This document shows positions 34,659 through 44,699 of a DNA stretch of 64,000 bases, piece after piece. Below the pieces are notes generated by a model that saw only the letters and a program-made list of their open reading frames with translations, ran no database searches and had not been told where the DNA came from. Within the stretch, counting starts at the first letter, position 1. The number at the start of each line of letters is the position of its first letter. Source of the DNA: Dryococelus australis (taxonomy: Eukaryota > Arthropoda > Insecta > Phasmatodea > Phasmatidae); NCBI GenBank assembly GCA_029891345.1, contig CM056994.1:61721251-61785250 (forward strand). The letters run 5' to 3'. The translations under genes and the position numbers were made by a program.

Positions 34659-35386
34659 TGGCCTGATTCATCCACAGAACAGGTCACAGCAAATGGTGGA
34701 GGCAGAGGAAGGTTCCGACCTCCCCTTTTTAGACCACTCTAAACAGTAAAATCGGTGGAAGATAGTAATACGAAGTAAATCTGGCTGCGAAAAGTATCCC
34801 TTGTAATAACTTATAAATCGTGAATAAACTTCAACTAGTCCACAATGTTGCATTCCCTGCCACAGTTGGCAAGCAGAGAGGCAAAAGTAAATTTTAACTT
34901 AATTTTAATTCACAGCATTAAACGTAAAGATAAAATTATAATACAGCACCACCTCAGTATCCCCACCACCCAGGGTTTTACCCCCTTTTCGAAAGGTCTG
35001 GAGTCAACGGCCGACATTAACCTACTGAATAGCGTAGCAAACATGGTAGTATCGTGAATTGTCCTGCCATTGAAAGCCACGGCGTGTTGGGCGGGGATCA
35101 GCACATTCCTGCGGTGCGAGTGCACACGCCGAGGACGGCCACTTGCAGTTTCGTCAGCAAACCAAGACGCCCATACTAGCGTAGTAAGAGTGTGTGCTCA
35201 AGCTTGTAAAGCGTAATGCATGTTAAATCACGACCGCTTTTCGGACCGTTTTGATTATCGCAAACGCAAAATTTCCGTACAGGCTTGCGCAGTGTGGAAA
35301 TACTAGATTCTAAAGCCAGCTTGTGTGTGTGCGTGCATGTTAGTAATCAAGGCTAATCTATACTGGAAAATTACTGCTATGAAGTC
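34659..35386 (+). other. Untranslated leader of the errantivirus-like element
   Basis: Begins TGGCCTGATTC directly after the LTR; a second TGG word follows at about 34694. Either could be the primer site, and I cannot choose. No gene is seen before the first gag ATG at 35387. Confidence 0.45.
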
Positions 35387-36630
35387 ATGAGTAAGTCACA
35401 AAAATCTGCAAGAAAATCGATTAGGAAATTTGTCAAACACGCCACACTGGATTTCACCGACGCTAAGCGCGCAATCGAAGCGAAATGAACACAACACCTC
35501 GAGAAACCCACAGACAATACCGATTTAATTGAATTCGAACACACACCACCTACACAACAAGACTCAGCACGTGATTATTCGGTATTAGACACAAGCGAAA
35601 CCAGCACAAGTGGATATCTGCGTCCCCTCCCACTTTCAACACTTCAGGCAACCGAGCCATTTGTAATATCAATTCCTGATACAGGGACAGAAACGACGAA
35701 ACATGAATACACGAAACATAAACGACAACACAGCACACCACTATGTCAATGCCATAGTGGTCAATGCCACGCACGAAACGACACAAATTCCACAACGAAT
35801 CAACACTAATGAAAATACTGACGTGCCACCCTTACCCCCACCCCCTGAAAAATAACAACTCACATTAATGTAATTCTTCAATAGCCACTATATATACTAA
35901 AAAAATGGACGGAATTTTTAGACTAATTTAAGCAATCGTCGGAAAACAACTGGACCGATGAGGAGAAATGTAATAAACTCAAATACTATTTGAAAGGTTC
36001 CACAAAGCATACACTAGATAATTATTTCCATCCACAAACAGGCAATTTTACATGGCAAGGCATTGTTCAGAAACAAAACCACCTTCTCTATACCCGCAAC
36101 AGAGGAATATCTCAAACAGCTGTTGTTCGACACAAAGCAAAAGCCCTACGAGAGCGCACAAAGACATATAGAGACAGTATTGGACAGCAACTTTCTAACT
36201 ATTGTGTGGCGCTCTTTACTCCCGTCTCTAGCGGAAAAAATCGCGGCACTGAAAAACGACATCCTAGAAGACATTATGACAAATGTCCAGCGCACAGAAC
36301 TTGGCCTCTTTAAATGCAGTGAAATAATTTGCGGCCAACACTAACTGTGCGAAGCAGACTCTCTTCGCGCTGACATCACAAAACTTTAAGAGGAAGTCGC
36401 CAATATGGCAATAGTGCAACAAAGACAACAACATTGTTGCAACCACCCCCACACTCCACAAACATACCATCAACCACCCTCTCAACAAAATCGCCATTAT
36501 TTATACCACACCACAAACACCCAACAAGGGTGAACATATGGGAAAAAGACATTTTTCAACAACACCCAGAACAAGCAGACAGGCTCCTTAAGGGCACGAA
36601 CGAACAAAAATCACCCCATGCCAAATATAC
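35387..36630 (+). pseudogene. gag: Gag region of the errantivirus-like element, broken
   Basis: The first ATG (35387) opens a Lys/Arg-rich start, 'MSKSQKSARKSIRKF', that stops after about 33 codons. The capsid-like part is best seen in the frame 36063-36344, with 'TEEYLKQLLFDTKQKPYES' and 'VWRSLLPSLAEKIAALKN', which match the helical C-lobe of insect gypsy capsids. A His/Gln/Pro-rich stretch follows in 36434-36634, without a clear zinc knuckle. At least two frame changes separate the parts. Confidence 0.6.
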
Positions 36631-37393
36631 CTAAACTACAGCACGTGGGGGGGGAGGTCCTTATGATAATCACGTGATAATCAGAACCGCCAGCGTGGCG
36701 ATAACGGTGATAGCAAGGCGAGAAGCAGACACGTCCCACCCGAAACAAAAGTACATCACGTTATTAATGCCTGCCAAGCACTAGTTTTCAAACGTGCCCC
36801 ACACCGCACAAACACGGAAATAGCGACATTCAATTCAAGAAGTCAACAATTTCATATTCCCCCAGGAACAGAAGAGCACAGAAAGTAAAAATAGGACCAA
36901 AATTGTATCAGCTAAAGGTGGGACCTCTTGTATTGAATTCCGTGACCGACAATTCAGGCCAGCGCACAATACCAGATATCATCCAAATAATGGCAAGGCT
37001 AAGGCCGGCAATAAACAGATCTCATCGTCCGAGCCACACGACACCCCGCGTATCACCGAAACGCAGGTGAGTACCAGGGCCACATCTGATTCCAAACACC
37101 GCGAAGAGTCCGTGAAACGCGATCCGCGTATCGACACAGGAGCGACGGCCCCTGTCCAGCCAGTAACCAGTCAGGAATGCGCGACGCAGCAGAAGTGTGA
37201 TGTCAGAGAACCAAGGCCAGCATTCGTTGGGACCGAGGACGGAATTAGTGTCAACCTGCACGCTTTGTTTGTATACATCACACGCGCTGCAGAATGTCCA
37301 TTGTTACCCAATCAGACATAATTTCACACTGGCATTGCGGCATGCTTCCAGAAATTCAAACACCGGTTTGGGATTCGCGCAACCCAGATCAAG

Positions 37394-37714
37394 TTGCCGC
37401 GCACGGGAATGGGTGCACCTGTAAACAATAACACGGTACCAGATGGCAATGATGAAAGAGGTAAGAGAAACCTGAGCCACCGGCCATTCATTAAAGCATT
37501 GAGCGAGGAATCCGGGCAGTCACCAAGGACAAGTGCCGCGCGAGATGTCAGAATATTAACACCACGCATCCTTGTGTGCCTGGCAGGAAAAACGTACGAT
37601 GCACTATTGGATACATCGTGCGTAGCGACCACGTTAATTAATAAAGAAAAGCTGCAACCTGTGCAAGGAATTTTCACTATGGTAGGGGCGACAGAAGACA
37701 TTGAGATTCCATAA
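37394..37714 (+). pseudogene. pro: Aspartic protease of the errantivirus-like element
   Basis: 'KTYDALLDTSCVATTLINKE' is the active-site loop of a retropepsin, with D-T-S-C in place of the usual D-T-G-A. The frame ends at a stop at 37712-37714, and protease-like sequence continues in the frame 37772-38119 ('NLKLDFMKRYDVV'). The catalytic Asp is present but the loop is altered. Confidence 0.75.
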
Positions 37715-37771
37715 TTTAAAACTAATGTCAATATTAATATACACGGTCACAACTTTATACAAGAATTTTTA

Positions 37772-39105
37772 TTGATAGATAACTTGAAACTGGATTTCAT
37801 GAAGAGATACGATGTTGTGCCAATGTTAAACAAAGCCATTATGTTTATCCGTGCTTCAAATAATGATAGAATTATTGAAATTCCCATTCATACCAACTCT
37901 GTAAAATACGATAGCAGTAACTGCATCGAATTTCATACAAACAAAATAACTACGACGGACGATACTACAGAAAACACGTCGTTAGGGAATATTAGCCCAG
38001 AATTGCCACACGAACAGAAACGCCAGTTAGAAACATTACTCCATCAATACGCCGATCGATTCGCCAGCTCCATTCACGAGCTCATGGAAATGAACTCATA
38101 TGAAATAAATTCGATTTGAACACGGACAAACCAATTCATACACGACCTTATTGCATTAATCCAAAATTAAGGGAGGATGTACTTATACAAATATAGCAAA
38201 TACTTTAATCAAATATTATAACGCCATCCAACTCCGCATATACCGCTCCATCATTTGCAACCCCCAAACGCCAAGGAGGTATTAGGCTCCTAACGGACTT
38301 CCGTTTATTAAAATAACACCTTACTAAAGTCCAATGCCCAATCCCGCAGACAAAAGACATAATTAGTACCCCACAAAATTCTAAATACATAACATTTATA
38401 GATATTTTTAGCGGGTTTTACGCCATCCCAGTCCGCAAGGAAGATAGGCATAAATTCGCTTTAAATGTGGATTGAATCGCACTTTACAAGTACACTCGTA
38501 TGCCAATGGGCCTCGCCACTAGTCCTAATTACTTCCAGAATTTTGTTGATATTATGCTAGGTCCCCTCCGCTGGGACACGACGCTTGCCTACATAGACGA
38601 CATATTCATAATTGGTAACACTTTTACTGAACACATTAGCGACAGTCGTAAAGTTATGGAATGGCTACGGAAGTTTAATGTCAAAATTAATAGCAAGAAG
38701 TGTAATTTCGCTCAACACGAAATAAAAATGCTTGGCAACTACATAACGCCCAAAGGAATCCAGACGGACCCCGAACATATTCAAACTATCCAGCAAATGG
38801 CGCCGCCCAAAAATTTTAATAAAATACGAACATTTCTCGCCCTTACATCCTATTTAAGACGTTACATTTTAAATTACGCCCAAATAGTGGAACCCCTCAC
38901 CGAACTTACAAAAGAGTCAACACCTTTTCAATGGGGCGAGAAAGAGGGAACAGCCTTCCAACAAATAAAAATGGCCCTCAGTAAACCACCCATACTGGCG
39001 AAATTTGAAGAGCATCTACCGACGATTCCAGCATGTTATGCGTCACAGACCGCCATTGGCACAGTATTGTTACAGGAGAATCCCGCGACCAAGGAACGCA
39101 TATAA
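37772..39105 (+). pseudogene. pol: Reverse transcriptase of the errantivirus-like element
   Basis: The frame 37772-38119 holds the protease-RT linker. From about 38330 to 38500 a broken stretch shows 'ITFIDIFSGFYAIPV', with the first catalytic Asp. The long frame 38500-39105 then carries 'MPMGLATSPNYFQNFVD' and the catalytic Y-I-D-D box in 'LAYIDDIFIIG', followed by the thumb ('FAQHEIKMLGNYI') and the start of RNase H ('ACYASQTAIGTVLLQ', with Cys where family members usually have the first catalytic Asp). In-frame stops lie near 38119 and 38475. Confidence 0.9.
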
Positions 39106-39450
39106 CAGCTTTAGCTTAGAAAAAGTAATCGCTGAACGAGTGAAAATGGTCAGCTACGGAGAGGGAACTATCGGCAATAAAATATTTTATAATATGTTTT
39201 AAACAATTTCTTTACCGCCGAAAGTTCGTCATCGAAACAGATCATGCCAGTCTCCGTTACCTGAAATCTATGGCCGAACATACTATACATATTCACAAGT
39301 TGGTCATCACATTAACGGAATATGATTTCGAGGCAAAAATTGTTAACGGAAAATTGAACACCCTAACCGACGTACTCAGTCGTATACCCACAGTAGGTAC
39401 AGTCGACACGGCAACTGTTACCCCGTCAATGCAACACAATACAAAGTAAA
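39106..39450 (+). pseudogene. pol: RNase H end of the errantivirus-like element
   Basis: Broken frames give 'TDHASLRYLK', with a catalytic Asp, and 'LTDVLSRIP', the usual end of a gypsy RNase H domain. From 39451 to 39625 there is no clear motif. Confidence 0.75.
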
Positions 39451-39625
39451 ATGCGCATTTACACAATGCACAAAGTTTTACACAGCCTTAGCGGAATCAC
39501 TATTCCAAGACCCACAGAAGGCCGTGGAAATCAAAATAACCATTGGCAAATACATCACCAACAACTGACCTTACATTAAACCACTAATTAAAGCTGATTT
39601 TCACACCACAGGTAAAGCGAGAGTC

Positions 39626-40600
39626 GTGAAAGTCATCTTACAAGAGGAATACTTGCCCATGCACGCCATAGCCAAAACAACTCCCACCATTTTTAACGTT
39701 AATGTGGAAATTATTCGCTACAACAGCTCTCAGAAAATAACAACTACATGTCTCGACCCACGTCTTAACTGTCACATTCTCATCAAAGTTGAAAATAATG
39801 AGAAAGTATTTTATCTGCTGGAATATATTCATGAGCAAGAGTATATTAAAGTAGACGGTGAGGCAGATATTTTGTTGCTACCCCTTCTAGATCAATCGGC
39901 ATCACCGTTTTTAGCAGAATACGCTAACGATCCACACATTCAACAGCTCAAATTAGCGTTAACTGAACCGGACAAAGCCACCCCCAAAATACCGTCGCCT
40001 CGCGAGGCGTTACGCCATTTCAGCAAACAGGGAAGTTTATATGAAACAGCATAAGCCGGCCGGGGAGCGTAAACTAACTCTTTTACCTAAATATTATGTG
40101 CCAGAAATTATAACTCCCCTCCACGACACCCTGTTAGGAGGCGGGCACTTTGGGCAGTTCAAAATCCTAGAAAAAATTCAGACTGCATACTACTGGGAGA
40201 CAATGAAAAAAAAAAAAAAAAAAAAAAACTCCCACATGCCAAAAGATTAAGGCCCCCAACCAAAATTCAATAGGGCAGGTGGCCCCCATAACGCCACCCC
40301 CTTCTCTCGAGTCATGGAGTCTTGAAGCGAAAGGGCCGTTACCAACTCCAGCACCTAGCAACAAATACGTTCTAGTCATGCCGGAATTTGCCACACAATA
40401 CGCCATTGCGCGCCCTGTCAACTCAATTCATTAAAGATGTAATATTGTCATTTGGAAGCCCTAAGCCGATCCTCACCGACCGAGGAACATAATTTAATAA
40501 TGAACTCATCGCAGAATTATTGCACAAGTTGTAAATCAAAAAACTCCAAACTACAGCCTACAACCCTGCTTGTAATGGCTTAATGGAGCTTAACTGTGCT
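39626..40600 (+). pseudogene. pol: Linker and integrase of the errantivirus-like element, truncated
   Basis: The frame 39626-40054 is the region between RNase H and integrase. The frame 40041-40250 starts the zinc-binding domain: 'LHDTLLGGGHFGQFKILEKI' has the two His. The Cys pair that should follow is replaced by a 23-base A run at 40206-40228. Core traces follow in other frames near 40370-40560 (including 'NNELIAELLHKL'). Homology ends near 40590-40600. Confidence 0.75.
40206..40228 (+). repeat. Poly(A) run inside the integrase
   Basis: 23 consecutive A. It sits where the integrase zinc-finger cysteines should be. Confidence 0.95.
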
Positions 40601-40620
40601 TCTCCCCTTCTTTTGTTGCA
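40597..40620 (+). promoter_or_regulatory. 3' splice-site-like sequence before the env-like region
   Basis: A pyrimidine-rich run, tgcttctccccttcttttgt, ends in tgcag. Errantivirus env is translated from a spliced RNA, so an acceptor here would fit. It could also be chance. Confidence 0.45.
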
Positions 40621-40783
40621 GCGCCAGTGTCCAGGCACGTGGACGTCAACTAAGGCCAGGAGTGGCCACGGTAATAATGGTATATTCAGGGGTGCCAAAA
40701 CAAAAAGTTGTTAGCATTAGTTCTTTTTATTTTCAATGTTAGAATTTTAATGTATTAAGAGCAACAATTTTGTAGAGACGGGG

Positions 40784-41068
40784 TTGATTGAAAATAATGT
40801 TAAATCGTCAATTAAGGATCTTAACTTAACCGTAAATGCTGTTGGTGAAATCAAGAAACAGGTGCAATTAAAAGTTAGCTCTATGTCTAGTCAAATTAAA
40901 TCTTTATCACACGACTTCAGGTCACAAGAGAATGAAATCCATAAGTCTCAAGTTTTAAGTCAAATGATGGTTGGTATACTGCTTGATTTAATTAACGATG
41001 TAATTTTAGATATAAGCCTTAATACCTCGCAAAATAGCCTCGTGGCTAGCGAAAATATCGTAAGTTAG
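40784..41068 (+). pseudogene. env: Env-like coiled-coil remnant
   Basis: An uninterrupted 94-residue stretch with heptad-like spacing ('VNAVGEIKKQVQLKVSSMSS') and then 'QMMVGILLDLINDVILDISL', which resembles the helical part of the fusion subunit in insect errantivirus Env (baculovirus F-like). It follows the broken integrase and is cut at its 3' end by the LINE. No signal peptide, furin site, fusion peptide or transmembrane anchor is present, so the Env call rests on position and helical pattern. It may be another coiled-coil protein. Confidence 0.45.
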
Positions 41069-41106
41069 GGAGGTTGTGGCGGCCTGTGAGCCAAAATGCT
41101 TTTCGG

Positions 41107-41779
41107 TTACATATATTTTTGAGTTTTCTCGGGGTCATAATCCCCGAGGCTGGATTTTTTCGCATTTGCACTGTTTGCACAATCAGTGTAAAATTTTTGT
41201 GCTAATTTCACGAATTGCTCATCAGGTTTTTCAATTTTTAATTCGCGATGCAGATCTGCAATAGGGCAGTATCGGGGCGCATCTGCTGCTATTCGCAGAC
41301 ATTTATTTTGAATTATTTGGAGGCGCCTTATGTGCATTTTAGCTTGCATGTACCCAGGTGGCCGCAGCATAAGTTATAATTGGGCGTATTAGCATCGTAT
41401 ACAGTAATACAGCCTTGCTGCGGGTAAGGGCGCTTCGTGGGCTTAATATAGGATAGAGAGTGGATAGCCAGGCTTTGGCGCTGGCACATTTTGCATCTAT
41501 ATGCACCTTCCAAGTGAGCTTTTGGTCCATATGGACGCCTAAGTATTTTACCACATCTTTATGGGGAATTTGTTCGTCAAATAGAGTTAATTCGGGGCGA
41601 TTATTCGCCTGTAGTAACTGTCTGCGAGTAAAGACAATAGTTTCACTTTTGCCGACACAATTTTTATCCGCAATTTTGTATACAAATTTTGAAAAGAATT
41701 TAGGACATTTTGTAACCTTCGTATTGCTAGTTCGAGATTGCGGGAGCGACTGAAAATAACTGTGTCGTCCGCATAGCAC
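41107..41779 (-). pseudogene. LINE ORF2 thumb and C-terminal region
   Basis: The frame 41339-41779 shows 'GKSETIVFTRRQLL' and 'KYLGVHMDQKLTWKVHIDAK', then 'LYTMLIRPIITYAAATW'. The frame 41107-41370 gives the end ('LQIIQNKCLRIAADAPR', 'SSLGDYDPEKTQKYM'). One frameshift near 41350 separates them. Confidence 0.88.
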
Positions 41780-42601
41780 CCAAATTGCACCAATCGGTGA
41801 TCAGGTTTCGGTATGTCATTTATGTATATATTAAATAATGCAGGGCCTAAAATGCTGCCTTGTGGCACTCCAGCAAAGATAGTTTTTGCGCCAGATTTTG
41901 CACTCTCGCATGAAACAGTGAAATTTATGTGCGCCAAATAGCTGCTTATCAATTTGACATAGTAGTCAGGGAGTTTTATATCATATAATTTATATATTAG
42001 GCCTGCGTGACATACACGGTCAAAAGGCTTTTTCGATGTCAAGGAATACTGCAACAACATATTCTTTGAAGTTAAAGGCATTAGTAATGTATTCCGTAAC
42101 TCGTACAAGCTGATGTGTTGTCGAGTGTTTCGATAGGAAACCAAATTGCTCCTCTTGTAGTAAGTTATTACTTTCCAGGTGAGAATTTATTCGCCTGAAT
42201 ATAATATATTCAACTGCCTTTGAAAGTGTATTCAGTAAACTGATTGGCCTATAATTCTGGGGCAGTTTCTTGTCTTTTCCTGGCTTGTGACTAACAATTA
42301 CATTCGCTTTTTTTCATTTATTCGGAAAATATTCGAACTTGAGCATTGAATTCACACAGAGTGCCAAATGTTCAAGAGCTAGATCGGGGAGTTTCTTTAG
42401 TACAATCGCTTGTATGCCATCCTCGCCAGGTGCCTTTTTAGGTTTCATATTGCGAATGGCAAGTTTAATTTCTTGCAATTGTGTATATTCTGGTTCGTGT
42501 TCTGTGGGTTGCCATTGCTTAATATCTAGTTCCTGGAGAATTTGGGCGGTGAAAATTCTGCCACTCGGTATCTGATTTGGCTGAAAAGTGTTTTCCAGCA
42601 C
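41587..42601 (-). pseudogene. LINE reverse transcriptase
   Basis: The frame 42314-42601 carries the pre-palm region ('NMKPKKAPGEDGIQAIVLKK'). The frame 41587-42144 carries 'PFDRVCHAGLIYKLYD', 'FAGVPQGSILGPALFNIYIN' and the catalytic Y-A-D-D box (41764-41775). The first catalytic Asp region, just before 'PFDRV', is spoiled by a frameshift near 42030. Between 42150 and 42310 a frame change also occurs. This RT core is the part missing from the LINE at 26658-28484. Confidence 0.92.
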
Positions 42602-42994
42602 ATTGACAAAGGCATGTGCCTTCGCTTCAGGGGTGAAGGCTACACCAGTGGCCGTGGTTAAAGGCGGAACTTTATCAGTTTTGTTTAATAGGCGCTTGGT
42701 TAGCCCCTACGCATTATTCGTGTTTGTATTTAATTTTGCGATTTTCGCATCCCTAACACTAGCCCTCCAAAGGGCTACTTCGTCCGAGATCACTGCTTGC
42801 AGCTCATTTATGTGGGCCTTAATTCTGCGATCTCTGCGACGTGTATACTGGTGCCTTAAGTGATTTTTCTGCGTGATAAATATCCCGTATGTATTGTGGG
42901 AAGTTTATAGTTTTTTTTTTTTGTGATTATTTTCTCTGGAATGTGATCTGCCATACCTTTATGAATAGTTCCAGTAAGGACTTAGACTGCTTCG

Positions 42995-43404
42995 TCAATT
43001 AGTGCAGTTGATGTTATAGAAGCTGTGTCTTAATTTCTGTAAATTTTCGTCAATATAATTTGTAAATGCAGGCCAATTCGCATGGGAATAGTCTTTAATT
43101 TTTATACGGGCAGTAGTTTCAACATTAAGTGAGTGTAAATCTATATGTACTGGGAAATGGTCGGAAGAAAGATCCTGCTTGACCCTGAGGTCGAAGTCAG
43201 TACTAAACTGTTTATTTATTACGATATCAAGCACATCAGGGTGTTGGTTTCGTTGTGTCGGGTTATATGTCGGCTCGTAAGGTGCCATAACCTGATAATT
43301 TCGGTTAGTTTGGTGCCTTTGCAATAGCACACCATTCGCAGTTCTGGTTCGCGAATGCCAAAACACATGTTTCGCATTAATGTCCCCGATAGCTAGTATT
43401 ACAG
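42995..43404 (-). pseudogene. LINE endonuclease, C-terminal half
   Basis: The minus strand reads 'LAIGDINAKHVFWHSRTR' at the 5' end, then 'HPDVLDIVINKQ' and 'QDLSSDHFPVHIDL'. These are the Asn, Asp and S-D-H parts of an apurinic-type endonuclease. The N-terminal third of the enzyme is missing through 5' truncation. Confidence 0.88.
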
Positions 43405-43700
43405 GGCTTTAGCCACTGAGCTACTGCAGCCCCACTATTTGGGGCTCTAGCCACTGGGCTACTGCGGCCCCACTATTGGGTGCTCTAGCCACTGAGTTAC
43501 TGTGGCCCCCTTAATGGGTGCTCTAGCCATTGGGCTACTGCGGCCACACTATTGGGTGCTCTACCCACTGGGCTACTGCGGCCCCACTATTTGGTTCTCT
43601 ACCCACTTTGCTACTACGGCCCTACTATTGGGTTCTCTACCCACTGAGCTACTGCGGCCCCTACTATAGGGTTCTCTACCCACCGAGCTACTGCGGCTCT
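43405..43700 (-). repeat. Array of eight 38-39-bp units resembling a tRNA 5' half
   Basis: Each unit on the minus strand contains a version of 'ggccgcagtagctcagtggctagagc', which has the D-arm and A-box of a tRNA (TAGCTCAGTGG...AGAGC). The plus strand shows 'agccactgagctactgcggcc' repeated at a 38-bp step (one unit is 39). The linkers read 'ccactattgggtgctct' or similar. No anticodon arm or T-arm follows, so these are not tRNA genes. The last unit runs into the sequence 'tcttgggaaggaa' at 43694. Confidence 0.85.
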
Positions 43701-43975
43701 TGGGAAGGAATGTAAGGCAGCCCATAGACAAGAAAGAAAGGAGAAATGACGGAATTTTTAAAAATGCTTTATTATGCAGTAATCCTAGGAAAAGTTTAAT
43801 CCAGTACCTTTGTACATCCCTAATCATCATTTTTTGGAACCGTTTGAGATATTTTCCTGGGATAAAAAGTAGCCTATGTCACTCTCCGTACCTCCAACTA
43901 CATTTGTCCAAAAAATCACGTCGATCCGTTGCTCCATTTTGACGTGAAAGAAGGACAATCAAACAAACAAACACA
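43701..43975 (+). repeat. Repeat body following the tRNA-like array
   Basis: Matches 61801-61955: 'ggcagcccata/ttgacaa', 'atgcagtaatcctaggaaaag', 'ttaatccagtacct', 'ggaaccgtttgagatat'. Further on, this copy has 'gggataaaaagtagcctatgtc' and ends with 'tttcgcattgacatagtaataaggatt', words that recur at the 3' ends of widespread insect interspersed repeats (LINE/SINE tails, as I recall). The second copy diverges after 'gagatat'. Confidence 0.65.
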
Positions 43976-44286
43976 ATTTCGCATTGACATAGTAATAAGG
44001 ATTTAGTATATCCTGCATTATTTTTATAATGAAATTTTTTTAACTTGTTTTGTATGATAATATTTATCAGAAATATGGTTTGTATCTAATTTTGAATAAA
44101 TTTCCTTGGCGATGATAGTTTAATTTCATTAAATTTTTCTTCTGAATCCATGTCTTCACACCATTCTAATTAATATATCTAACTATTTATATCTGACATA
44201 TTTTCATGTTCATATAAACTGCTCTTTTTTATCTGCATATATTTAAACTAATGCATATGAATGTATCTAAAACATTTCATTATAAA

Positions 44287-44288
<2 letters not shown>

Positions 44289-44330
<42 letters not shown>
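44289..44330. repeat. Poly(T) tract, 42 bases
   Basis: 42 consecutive T. It could be the poly(A) tail of a retroposed copy on the minus strand, but the adjacent sequence was not recognised. Confidence 0.9.
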
Positions 44331-44333
<3 letters not shown>

Positions 44334-44699
44334 CAATTAAATCAATATTTTCGACATCGTCCCCTAATTCTTTAACAAATAAGCATCAAAACTTGAAAAA
44401 TAAAGAATATATTGTCACAAAATGCCAGAGAGGCATATCAGAGTTCGTGAGGACGGAGATATTACTAGAAATAAAATCATTAAGTTTAATTTTTAATTTT
44501 TTAACACACATAATACTTTCAAAATTAATCAATCGCCACCAATACTCTTATTATTCTCAATGAGCGAAATATCTAATGCATATTTCAATTATAATTAAAG
44601 TCCTTCTCAGTGCCTCCATATTGTTTGTAACCTACCAAAAATTTACAGCAAAACATACAAAATCCAACAGAAATTTCGGTGTTTGTAGAATCATTATTT

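Larger units (their letters stand above)
34183..41066 (+). mobile_element. Errantivirus-like gypsy element, 3'-truncated
   Basis: A 5' LTR, a leader, gag, protease, RT with RNase H, integrase and an env-like remnant follow in the order of insect errantiviruses (env-bearing Ty3/gypsy elements). All genes carry stops or frameshifts. The integrase breaks off near 40600, and the env-like piece is cut by the LINE at 41066. No 3' LTR exists in the window, so the 3' end was deleted or displaced. It is unrelated at sequence level to gypsy-A and lies on the opposite strand. Confidence 0.8.
41066..43404 (-). mobile_element. Jockey-type LINE, 5'-truncated, minus strand
   Basis: Minus-strand ORF2 remains run from the middle of the endonuclease at 43404 to the C-terminus near 41107 and a short 3' tail ending near 41066. 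There is no ORF1. The 5' end stops abruptly against the tRNA-like array at 43405. The 3' end lies within the env-like remnant of the errantivirus-like element, which suggests insertion there. No poly(A) tail is visible. It belongs to the same family as the fragment at 29540-29881. Confidence 0.85.

Noticed and set aside
40784..41068. LINE-encoded coiled-coil ORF1
   Set aside because: It lies on the strand opposite to the adjacent LINE and upstream of its 3' end, so it cannot be that LINE's ORF1; the env-like reading fits the position better.
43405..43700. CRISPR-like array
   Set aside because: The repeats have a regular step, but linkers are near-identical between units, units resemble a tRNA half, and the context is eukaryotic transposon sequence.
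43405..43700. Cluster of functional tRNA genes
   Set aside because: Only the D-arm/A-box half is present; no anticodon arm, T-arm or terminator follows within 38 bp.
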